Shown: positions 1-5,653 of the stretch, piece after piece | Position numbering within the stretch: position 1 is the stretch's first letter | Layout of the letters: each line of letters begins with the position of its first letter | Program-made: the position numbers and the translations under genes | The notes under the pieces: generated by a model | The model's database searches: none | Told to the model about the DNA's origin: nothing | Seen by the model: the letters and a program-made list of their open reading frames with translations, nothing else | Source of the DNA: an uncultured bacterium | GTDB lineage: Bacteria > Actinomycetota > Thermoleophilia > BMS3ABIN01 | NCBI GenBank assembly: GCA_913009925.1 | Contig: CAJVWY010000086.1 | Location: forward strand, 1 to 5,653 | Reading direction: 5' to 3' | Length of the DNA: 5,653 nt

Positions 1-2
1 AC

Positions 3-1718
3 CAGGGTGAGATCAAGGAGACGCCGGGGCAGATGTTCCGGCGCGTCGCCCGTTTCATCGCCCGCGAGGAAGAGAAGTACGGTGGTGACGCCGGGGCGGC
101 CGAGGAGCTGTTCTACCAGGTTATGGCCTCACGCCGGTTCCTGCCCAATTCCCCCACGCTGATGAACGCCGGCACCCGGCTCGGCCTGCTGTCCGCCTGT
201 TTCGTCCTGCCCGTACCGGACTCCATCCCGGAGATATTCGAGTCGGTGAAGAACATGGCCATCATCCACCAGGCCGGCGGCGGTACCGGCTTCTCGTTCT
301 CACAGCTACGCCCCCGGGGCGACCGGGTGGGGAGCACCATGGGTATCGCCTCCGGGCCGGTGAGCTTCATGGGCGCTTTCGACGGGGCCACGGAAGTGGT
401 GAAACAGGGCGGGCGCCGGCGGGGGGCCAACATGGGCGTGCTCCGGGTGGACCATCCGGACATCATGGACTTCATCGGCGCCAAGCAGCGGGAAGGCGTC
501 CTGACCAACTTCAATCTGTCCGTGGCCGCTACCGACAGCTTCATGGAGGCCGCCAGGAACGGCGGCGAATACAGCCTGGTGAACCCCCGCACCGGCGGGA
601 CCACCGGCAGCCTCCGGGCCGACGCGGTGATGCAGGCCATCGCCTCCGCCGCCTGGCAATGCGGTGACCCGGGGATGATATTCCTGGACCGCATCAACCG
701 GGACAATCCCACGCCGGGGCTGGGCGCCATGGAAACCACCAACCCCTGTGGCGAGCAGCCGCTGCTGCCTTACGAATCGTGCAACCTGGGCTCCATCGAC
801 CTCTCCCGCCTGGTAAGCGGCAAGGACATCGACTGGCAACAGCTGGGGCAGCTGGTGGATACGGGGGTGCGCCTGCTGGATGACGTCATCGACGCCAACC
901 GTTTCCCCCTGAAGGAGATCGAGCGGATGACCCTGGGAAACCGCAAGATAGGCCTGGGTGTCATGGGCCTGGCCCAGGCGTTTATCAGGCTGGGTATCCG
1001 TTACGATTCCCAGGAAGCGCTGGACAAGGCAGAGGCCATCATGGCCTTCATCTCGGAGCGGGCCGTGGCCTGCTCCCGCAGGCTGGGACGGGAGCGGGGC
1101 TCCTTCCCCAATTTTCCGGAAAGCACCTGGAAACAGCGGGGGTTCGACGCCATGCGTAACGCCACTCTGACCACCATCGCCCCCACCGGTTCCATCAGCG
1201 TCATCGCCGGCACCACCAGCGGTATCGAGCCCCTGTTCGCCATCTCCTATGTCAGGGACGTGATGGACGGGGTCCATCTGCTGGAGACCAACGCCGACTT
1301 CCAGCGGATAGCCGCGGAGAAGGGCTTCCTTACCGAGGACCTGATGAACCGCATCGCCCACAGCGGCAGCATACGTCATCTGGAGCAGATCCCCAGGGAG
1401 GTCAGGGAGCTGTTCGTCACCGCCCTGGACATCGAGCCCCAGTGGCATATCCGCATGCAGGCCGCCTTCCAGAAGCATGTGGACAACGCCGTGTCCAAGA
1501 CGGTCAACATGTCCCGGGACGCCGGCATCGACCAGGTCCGCCATGCTTTCATGCTGGCCTGGGAGCTGGGATGCAAGGGTGTTACCGTCTTCCGCTATGG
1601 CAGCCGCAGCGAGCAGGTACTGTATTTCTCCGGAGAAGAACGGGACAGCGTCAATTCCCATGTGCGCGCTGACGCGGAATTCTCCGGCGGCTGTCCCGCC
1701 GTCGATTGCGAGATATAA
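3..1718 (+). CDS. nrdJ: Class II (adenosylcobalamin-dependent) ribonucleotide reductase, 5'-truncated
   Basis: This cytoplasmic enzyme reduces ribonucleotides to deoxyribonucleotides for DNA synthesis, using adenosylcobalamin to make the thiyl radical. The frame is open from base 3, ten codons before the first ATG at 33, and those codons (QGEIKETPGQ) match the family, so the gene begins off the left edge. By comparison with family lengths, roughly 70 or more residues are missing. Numbering from the ATG at 33, Cys56 (LLSACFVLP) and Cys250 (ESCNLGSI) are the expected redox pair. N237-P-C239-G-E241-Q holds the radical Cys239 with its Asn and Glu partners. The 11-residue gap from Cys239 to Cys250 is the family spacing. 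Other conserved blocks are HQAGGGTGFSFS (79-90), TIAPTGSISVIAGTTSGIEP (381-400) and GCKGVTVFRYGS (513-524). The tail SGGCPAVDC (551-559) supplies a CX4C pair that probably shuttles electrons from thioredoxin or glutaredoxin. No frameshift or intein is seen. An N-terminal ATP cone cannot be judged. The stop TAA lies 19 bp from a convergent gene. Confidence 0.95.
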   Translation, partial: QGEIKETPGQMFRRVARFIAREEEKYGGDAGAAEELFYQVMASRRFLPNSPTLMNAGTRLGLLSACFVLPVPDSIPEIFESVKNMAIIHQAGGGTGFSFSQLRPRGDRVGSTMGIASGPVSFMGAFDGATEVVKQGGRRRGANMGVLRVDHPDIMDFIGAKQREGVLTNFNLSVAATDSFMEAARNGGEYSLVNPRTGGTTGSLRADAVMQAIASAAWQCGDPGMIFLDRINRDNPTPGLGAMETTNPCGEQPLLPYESCNLGSIDLSRLVSGKDIDWQQLGQLVDTGVRLLDDVIDANRFPLKEIERMTLGNRKIGLGVMGLAQAFIRLGIRYDSQEALDKAEAIMAFISERAVACSRRLGRERGSFPNFPESTWKQRGFDAMRNATLTTIAPTGSISVIAGTTSGIEPLFAISYVRDVMDGVHLLETNADFQRIAAEKGFLTEDLMNRIAHSGSIRHLEQIPREVRELFVTALDIEPQWHIRMQAAFQKHVDNAVSKTVNMSRDAGIDQVRHAFMLAWELGCKGVTVFRYGSRSEQVLYFSGEERDSVNSHVRADAEFSGGCPAVDCEI

Positions 1719-1737
1719 TATAGCCCTTGCCGCCGTC

Positions 1738-2082
1738 CTAGGTGGGCCAGGGACCCCGGTAAAGAGATATATACAGCACCAGCGCGAACCCCGCGATCAA
1801 CATAACCGGCATGAGCGCCACCCTGTATATGTTCCGTCGCCTCTCGTCCGGGAAGAAGCGGTTGAGGAACAGCCAGTGCAGGATCACCTGTACCAGAAGA
1901 AAGGGGCAGTAAAGCAGCAGAAACCGGTCATACCAGCGGTCCGGAAAAGCGATGCTCCGGGCCAGCGGCGAGTATACGTAGGCCAGCCCCAGTATCATCG
2001 CCGCGGCGAACCACCCCAGGTTAAAGACCAGTTTCCTGCCACGCTGTTCTCCGTCTTTTTTTATATCTGTCCGTTCAATCAT
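1738..2082 (-). CDS. Small integral membrane protein with three TM segments, unknown family
   Basis: This is a 114-residue protein that I do not recognise. A short charged N-terminus (MIERTDIKKDGEQRGRK) is followed by three hydrophobic stretches at about 19-38, 54-74 and 87-107. They are separated by short loops rich in Arg and Asp (FPDRWYDR; NRFFPDERRRN), and the protein ends in RGPWPT. The basic loop after segment 2 suggests that loop is cytoplasmic by the positive-inside rule. I chose the ATG at 2082 because a GGAGGAA ribosome-binding site sits six bases upstream and because the ATG overlaps the TGA stop of the upstream secreted-protein gene in an ATGA junction. The frame stays open further upstream to 2271, but that extension lies wholly inside the upstream gene and looks non-native. 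The overlap implies translational coupling, so the protein may assist, anchor or be regulated with the secreted protein. That role is inference. Confidence 0.78.
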   Translation of the reverse strand: MIERTDIKKDGEQRGRKLVFNLGWFAAAMILGLAYVYSPLARSIAFPDRWYDRFLLLYCPFLLVQVILHWLFLNRFFPDERRRNIYRVALMPVMLIAGFALVLYISLYRGPWPT

Positions 2083-5000
2083 GTCAGTTCCTCCGGATAC
2101 CAGCGGGTTCCACCCGCCCCGTCCAGACAGAAGGCATATGTAAGCGTATTGAACCTCATAACGGCCACCGGCACGTGATACCTCAAGGTCAGCGTGCGGC
2201 TCGCCGACGGCTGTATATCGCCTACGACCAGAGGCGTCTCTGTCACCAGGTCCACCAGATCGTTGTTGCAATAGGAGGCGGCGACCGTCACTGCCAGGGC
2301 GTCATCATTACCCGTGTTGGCCATCCGGTATTCCACCGACAACTTCCTGTCCTGGTAATCGGCCAGGCTGGCCCAATATATCTGCTCTGCAGACCATGTC
2401 AGCTGTGGTGCCCTGGTCGTGGTTACGGCCGGATTCGACAGCGGTCCGTATAGGGACATCTCGTCCAGCGCCCTCACGGCGAAGTAGTATTCGGTACCGG
2501 CGTCCAGCCCGGATATAGTGACGCTCTGGGCGCTGCCGGCCGCCTGCGGTGCCGGCAGCGCCGGGGCCGGTACCGCGTCCTTCCAGTTGCCGCCGGTGAT
2601 GGCCCCGGTCCCATAACGCAGGTCATAGCGGGCAGCCGTCCCCTGGTTGCCGTCGTCTCCCGGCGCCGTAAAGGTGAGGGTGACCGAACCGGCGGCCACC
2701 GCCGTCACCGCCAGGTCGGACACCGCCGCCGGCGGCGTGAAATCAACGTCCCTGGTGGTTACCGCATCCGGCGTCAGGGAGGTGACCCCGCCTCCGTCCC
2801 CGGCCTCCACGGCCAGGATGTAGTCCTTACCGGCATCGATGGACATCTCCGCGCCCATCAAGGGGTCGGCGGCGATGGCACTGAAACTCACCGTGTCCAC
2901 CGTACCGCTCCGGTGATCGGGAGCGGTCAGCGTCAGCGCCAGTGGTCCGGTGGATACCCCGGCGACCACCGCCCGGTAGCCGTCGTTGACATCCCCGCCA
3001 CGGACGATGATGCTCGCCCTGTCCAACTCCGGGTATGCCAGGTACTCCGACCCGGGGATCTGCAGGTCCATGCCCCCGGCACCGTTGCTGCCGGTGTGCC
3101 TGCCCTGCGAATCGTACAGGTGGATCTCTGCCGTCAGACTCCCGGTCAGCTCCAGGTCCGTTCCCTCGCCGCTGCCGTCCCGGCAACCATCACAGGTGAT
3201 GCTGGGCCAGTTGAAGGGATCGCGCCAGTATCCCTGCAACGGCGGGTTATCCGGGCCGTCCCTGAGGCCGCCGGCGCCACCGATGCCGACGCCCACCTTC
3301 GCCCCGGTATACTCACCCCACTGGCCGGCATAATCCAGCCAGCCGAAAGCGCTCCCCTCTGCCTGTCCGGTCTCCGGGACCACCGTTACCGCCGGATAGA
3401 CAGTGTCGCCATCGCCGCGGGCCACATCCCAGGCGATGGGCCACTTGATGTATTGCCTGCCGTCACCATTGAAATAATTGGCGTGGGAGCCCGCCGCCAC
3501 ATAGACCACCGGTTGCTCCGGAAAGCGCCGGGACTTCTCCACCTGGCTCCAGTACCGCCAGGAGCCGCCACCGTGATGGCTGTAGTCGGCTTTATAGGGC
3601 TCAAGCCTGGGACCCAGCTCGACCTGAACCAGTTCCCAGTCCCCTTCGTGGAAGAGCTCCGGGTGGTCGTTGGCGTAGTAGTTCAGCCAGTACTGGATGG
3701 CGGTCCCGCCGCCGTCATCCTGTCCGCCGTCGACGATCCGCGCGTAAACCGTCGCCGGATACCGGTCCCTGTGGTCCTTATACGGCTTCACGTAGTTATC
3801 GTAAACATAGCTGTCGTCGATGGCGACGGAGGGGTCGCCGCCCCCGGCCGCAGTGGCATCCCCAGCCAGATCGAGATAGAGGTCGTCGATGCCTGCCTGT
3901 GACGCCAGCACATCCGGTGCGGGGTTGGGCAGGGGCTGGAAGGCCGGATCATTCCTTTTCCTGAGGAAGCTGTCCGGAGCCGCCAGCATCTGCTCAACCG
4001 GAGCCGGCTGGAAGCGTTCACCGGCGGCCATCTTCAGCACCGGCCGGTGCCGTTCCGCCAGCTCCTGTGCCCTGACGCGCAGGGTGGCCTGGTAGATATC
4101 CCGGTTGCCGGCCCTCTCGTCGCCCCATACTATGCGGCTGCCCGCCACCGACGGGTTGAAGACGCCGACGGCCGCCGCCGGGACCATCTGGCTCTCCCCG
4201 GTCGAGAGGTCGTGCATCATGATTCCCAATCCGTCAGCCGCCCTCCAGACGACGATATCACCGTCGATGTCCGGCTGGGTGCCCTCCGCGGCCAGCCGCG
4301 AGGTCGTGCCGGAACGGAAATCGTAGAGCCAGATGCCCTGACCTTCATACACGGCGCGGTATGCGCCATCCGGCGCCCGGCCCAGCCTGGGGTTCCCCTG
4401 CACCACCTCGCCCTCGTCGAACGTGAGCCTTCTCTCCTCTCCCGTTTCCAGGTTTCCGGCATATATGTCGTTCCTGGTGGGCCTGCCGTAAAGGTACCTG
4501 CCGTCGCGATTGTCCACCCATATGGTCCATTCCCCCTCTATATCCGGATACCTCTGCCGGCTGGAAGCCGTGCAGACCGGCCGCTCCACCCCGGTGTCCA
4601 GGTCGTACATATAGATATCGGTCTCCTTCGAACCGGCGCGTTCGTCCTCCCAGACGACCCTGCTGCCCGACACCGCCGGATGCATCTGATGGGTAGCGAC
4701 CGGCGACAGCGGCCTTGCCGCCGGCCCGTCCACAGCGGCGTAGTATATCTGGTAGCCGATGCCGCCGGTATCCGGGTGCACCAGCTGTTCCCAGACCACC
4801 AGCCGGCCGTCTATGTCGGGGCTGCCCTGCCCCCTGGACCCGGGGATGAGTTCACTCTCCGGACCATCGTCATCCAGACGTCGCAGATAGATGCTGCAGC
4901 TTCTCCCTTCCGGCCGGCAATCGGTCCAAACTGCCGTGTCACCGCTGACAGCCGGCGCCTGCTGTTGCGCAGGGTCATCGGTGACGGGGGCATCGGCGCC

Positions 5001-5141
5001 GAAGACCCACAGGTCTCCGGGGGACGCCATCGCCGTCAACGGGTATGAGAGACGGATAATCACCATAAAAGCCAGTATAACCAGCGCAAAAACAGCCGGC
5101 GCCGTCATCTTTATCAAAGACCTGCATCGTGACTGCAACAT
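2079..5141 (-). CDS. Secreted multidomain protein: TolB-like beta-propeller, Vps62/DUF946-like domain, FN3 and Ig-like domains
   Basis: About 1020 residues, exported and probably extracytoplasmic; function unknown. I prefer the ATG at 5141, with GAAAGG nine bases upstream, over the GTG at 5150, which has almost no room for a ribosome-binding site. Positions below count from the ATG. A basic start and hydrophobic core (about 13-32) with LTAMA/S give a signal peptide likely cut near residue 39. Residues 64-355 hold seven repeats of the type xIxGxxVVWxDxRxGxxDIYxxxLxTG, predicting a seven-bladed TolB/WD40-like propeller; repeat 5 has Tyr for the Trp. Residues 358-647 resemble Vps62/DUF946 proteins: a leading RPVLKMAAGERFQPAPVEQML, then IQYWLNYY, HEGDWE (498-503), YSHHGGG and VVYVAAGSHANYF (545-557). 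A CDGC motif follows at 650-653, then a beta-rich region (659-800), an FN3 domain (802-909, SDLAV to ITISGL-like and TEYYFAVRALD) and a C-terminal Ig-like domain (912-1020). There is no LPXTG, dockerin or lipobox. The stop overlaps the next gene. Confidence 0.9.
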   Translation of the reverse strand: MLQSRCRSLIKMTAPAVFALVILAFMVIIRLSYPLTAMASPGDLWVFGADAPVTDDPAQQQAPAVSGDTAVWTDCRPEGRSCSIYLRRLDDDGPESELIPGSRGQGSPDIDGRLVVWEQLVHPDTGGIGYQIYYAAVDGPAARPLSPVATHQMHPAVSGSRVVWEDERAGSKETDIYMYDLDTGVERPVCTASSRQRYPDIEGEWTIWVDNRDGRYLYGRPTRNDIYAGNLETGEERRLTFDEGEVVQGNPRLGRAPDGAYRAVYEGQGIWLYDFRSGTTSRLAAEGTQPDIDGDIVVWRAADGLGIMMHDLSTGESQMVPAAAVGVFNPSVAGSRIVWGDERAGNRDIYQATLRVRAQELAERHRPVLKMAAGERFQPAPVEQMLAAPDSFLRKRNDPAFQPLPNPAPDVLASQAGIDDLYLDLAGDATAAGGGDPSVAIDDSYVYDNYVKPYKDHRDRYPATVYARIVDGGQDDGGGTAIQYWLNYYANDHPELFHEGDWELVQVELGPRLEPYKADYSHHGGGSWRYWSQVEKSRRFPEQPVVYVAAGSHANYFNGDGRQYIKWPIAWDVARGDGDTVYPAVTVVPETGQAEGSAFGWLDYAGQWGEYTGAKVGVGIGGAGGLRDGPDNPPLQGYWRDPFNWPSITCDGCRDGSGEGTDLELTGSLTAEIHLYDSQGRHTGSNGAGGMDLQIPGSEYLAYPELDRASIIVRGGDVNDGYRAVVAGVSTGPLALTLTAPDHRSGTVDTVSFSAIAADPLMGAEMSIDAGKDYILAVEAGDGGGVTSLTPDAVTTRDVDFTPPAAVSDLAVTAVAAGSVTLTFTAPGDDGNQGTAARYDLRYGTGAITGGNWKDAVPAPALPAPQAAGSAQSVTISGLDAGTEYYFAVRALDEMSLYGPLSNPAVTTTRAPQLTWSAEQIYWASLADYQDRKLSVEYRMANTGNDDALAVTVAASYCNNDLVDLVTETPLVVGDIQPSASRTLTLRYHVPVAVMRFNTLTYAFCLDGAGGTRWYPEELT
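2088..2094 (-). promoter_or_regulatory. Ribosome-binding site for the small membrane protein
   Basis: The minus strand reads GGAGGAA here, followed by a short spacer and the ATG at 2082. It lies inside the last codons of the upstream secreted-protein gene. This near-consensus Shine-Dalgarno sequence decides the start of the 114-residue protein against a longer 177-residue reading. Confidence 0.7.
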
Positions 5142-5143
5142 CC

Positions 5144-5221
5144 ACCCCACCCTTTCTTATCAGCTTTTCAAGATGAGTGGGGTAGCGAGCCGTTTCTGTC
5201 ACCGGCTTCGGCAAATCTACC
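5144..5221 (-). promoter_or_regulatory. Candidate structured 5' leader with two competing stems before the secreted-protein gene
   Basis: Read as minus-strand RNA, GGUAG (5221-5217) can pair with CUACC (5185-5181). That pairing encloses a perfect AGCCG/CGGCU hairpin (5207-5203 with 5192-5188, ten-base loop). Alternatively ACCCCAC (5183-5177) can pair with GUGGGGU (5150-5144), which ends two bases before the preferred ATG and would bury the initiation region and the GTG alternative. The two pairings share 5181-5183, so they exclude each other, as in start-sequestering riboswitches. No known riboswitch consensus was recognised. In a GC-rich genome such pairing can arise by chance, so this is a hypothesis. 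Confidence 0.33.
5151..5156 (-). promoter_or_regulatory. Probable ribosome-binding site for the secreted protein
   Basis: The minus strand reads GAAAGG here, nine bases before the ATG at 5141 and directly abutting the GTG at 5150. The spacing favours the ATG. The match to the anti-Shine-Dalgarno sequence is only partial (AAGG core), and the site lies in the loop of the ACCCCAC/GUGGGGU stem proposed for the leader. Confidence 0.45.
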
Positions 5222-5235
5222 ATAGTGGCGCCCTG

Positions 5236-5284
5236 GATTAATCGTACTTTAGTAGGAATTTTATATATGAAAAGTCGTATATTT
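5236..5284. promoter_or_regulatory. AT-rich core of the divergent intergenic region, likely promoter area
   Basis: Only 11 of these 49 bases are G or C, in sharp contrast to the GC-rich flanks. The block sits between the divergently oriented secreted-protein gene and the right-edge membrane-protein fragment. Minus-strand -10-like hexamers are TATAAA (5265-5260) and TACGAT (5246-5241). Plus-strand ones are TATATA (5262-5267) and TATATT (5278-5283). None has a convincing -35 partner at 16-18 bases. The position and composition support a promoter region, but not an exact start site. Confidence 0.35.
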
Positions 5285-5375
5285 CCCTGGCGGTGAGCAG
5301 CAAAGAAAAGGGTAAGAGCGCCGGAGCCAGAAGTATAGTGCCGGGCCCCGTACCACACGGACCCGTTACCTGTTC

Positions 5376-5627
5376 ATGGATCCTCAGATAAAAACCGCCA
5401 CGGGCGGCCGCGGTATGGTGGGGGTCCTGCCGCGCGCCGGACTCGTATCCCGATTCGCCATCGCCAACCTGGGAGCGCTGGCGTTTGCCGCTGCCGCTTC
5501 GGTGCTGGCCATCCACTGGGCCGGCGATCTGGCCCGGGCCATATCCCTGCCGGCCGCCGTCATCATCATTGCTTCCATAGCCGTCATACCCGGCTACCTC
5601 AACGCTTTTCTCCTGCTGAGCCTGCTG
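5376..5627 (+). CDS. N-terminal fragment of a membrane protein, possibly a family 2 glycosyltransferase
   Basis: There are 84 codons from the ATG at 5376 to the end of genuine sequence. The frame then continues into adapter (encoding RSEEHTSE) and the window ends with no stop. After a basic, glycine-rich start (MDPQIKTATGGRG) come two strongly hydrophobic stretches: about 26-47, and about 57-84 with an internal PG at 72-73 (AVIPGYLNAFLLLSLL). Two membrane passes before a cytoplasmic catalytic domain, with an IPGYLNAFLL-like second helix, recall the N-terminus of processive GT2 glycosyltransferases such as PgaC/BcsA relatives. No catalytic motif is present to confirm this. The start is uncertain: there is no clear ribosome-binding site before 5376, and the in-frame ATG at 5415 is an alternative. 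The frame is open only back to 5316. The gene diverges from the secreted-protein gene. Confidence 0.5.
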
Positions 5628-5653
5628 AGATCGGAAGAGCACACGTCTGAACC
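5628..5653 (+). other. Illumina TruSeq-type adapter remnant (non-genomic)
   Basis: Bases 5628-5652 match, over 25 bases, the standard TruSeq Read 1 3' adapter beginning AGATCGGAAGAGC and continuing ACACGTCTGAAC. The final base, C at 5653, departs from the adapter, which has T there. The stretch sits exactly at the end of the window, as expected of untrimmed read-through at a contig end. It should be removed and not treated as biology. Confidence 0.97.

Noticed and set aside
306..1661. A 451-codon open frame on the minus strand
   Set aside because: It is antisense to nrdJ, whose frame carries clear catalytic motifs. The translation is low-complexity (rich in G, H, Q, P and D), as expected opposite a GC-rich gene, and shows no domain.
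1719..1760. A terminator between the convergent genes
   Set aside because: Only weak GC-rich complementarity (GGG/CCC near 1741-1760) and no U-run were found, which is too little to call a terminator on either strand.
1738..2271. A 177-residue version of the small membrane protein
   Set aside because: The extra 63 residues come from the overlapping secreted-protein gene read in another frame. The ATG at 2082 has a strong ribosome-binding site and an ATGA junction.
4047..5048. A 333-codon open frame on the plus strand
   Set aside because: It lies opposite the propeller-coding part of the secreted protein. Its translation is rich in P, R and H without motifs. It is a shadow of GC-rich coding sequence, as is the 329-codon plus-strand frame at 2913-3902.
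5144..5221. Known riboswitch (cyclic di-GMP-I or cobalamin) in the leader
   Set aside because: The GCAAACC and GACGCAAAGCC blocks of the c-di-GMP-I class are absent, and so is a proper GCCACTG B12-box region. The GCCGGTGACAGAAACGGC similarity to the cobalamin core is only superficial.
5378..5411. GGATCC and GCGGCCGC (BamHI and NotI sites) close together, suggesting vector sequence
   Set aside because: The surrounding frame encodes a plausible membrane protein. Such sites are expected by chance in GC-rich DNA, and no polylinker is present.
5238..5642. A 134-codon minus-strand open frame ending in a hydrophobic stretch
   Set aside because: Its start codon and first five residues (MLFRS) are encoded by sequencing adapter. 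Most of the rest is antisense to the plus-strand membrane-protein fragment.

Overview
The window is one end of a GC-rich contig from a bacterium, very probably assembled from a metagenome. Its last 26 bases are leftover Illumina library adapter, so genomic sequence ends at about 5627. A B12-dependent (class II) ribonucleotide reductase, a secreted propeller/FN3 protein and strong GC bias at third codon positions fit an uncultured anaerobe of the Chloroflexota (for example Dehalococcoidia) or a similar lineage. That placement is inference and no marker here fixes it.

Layout. (1) 3-1718, plus strand: the 3' part of nrdJ, running in from beyond the left edge and ending in a CX4C redox tail. (2) 1738-2082, minus strand: a 114-residue protein with three membrane segments and no recognised family. 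(3) 2079-5141, minus strand: a secreted protein of about 1020 residues. It has a signal peptide, a seven-repeat TolB-like beta-propeller, a Vps62/DUF946-like domain with an HEGDWE motif, a beta-rich region, an FN3 domain and a C-terminal Ig-like domain. (4) 5142-5375: a divergent intergenic region with a 49-bp AT-rich core and a potential switching RNA leader for the secreted protein. (5) 5376-5627, plus strand: the N-terminal 84 codons of a membrane protein, perhaps a processive family 2 glycosyltransferase, cut off by the contig end. (6) 5628-5653: adapter.

How the genes relate. The two minus-strand genes share an ATGA stop/start overlap and so form a translationally coupled pair, secreted protein first and small membrane protein second. 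They converge on nrdJ with a 19-bp gap in which I see no clear terminator, and nothing links them functionally to nrdJ. The fragment at the right edge diverges from the pair and may share its promoter region. The most interesting content is the multidomain secreted protein with its membrane partner and possible leader switch. I see no mobile element, CRISPR array, tRNA or rRNA.
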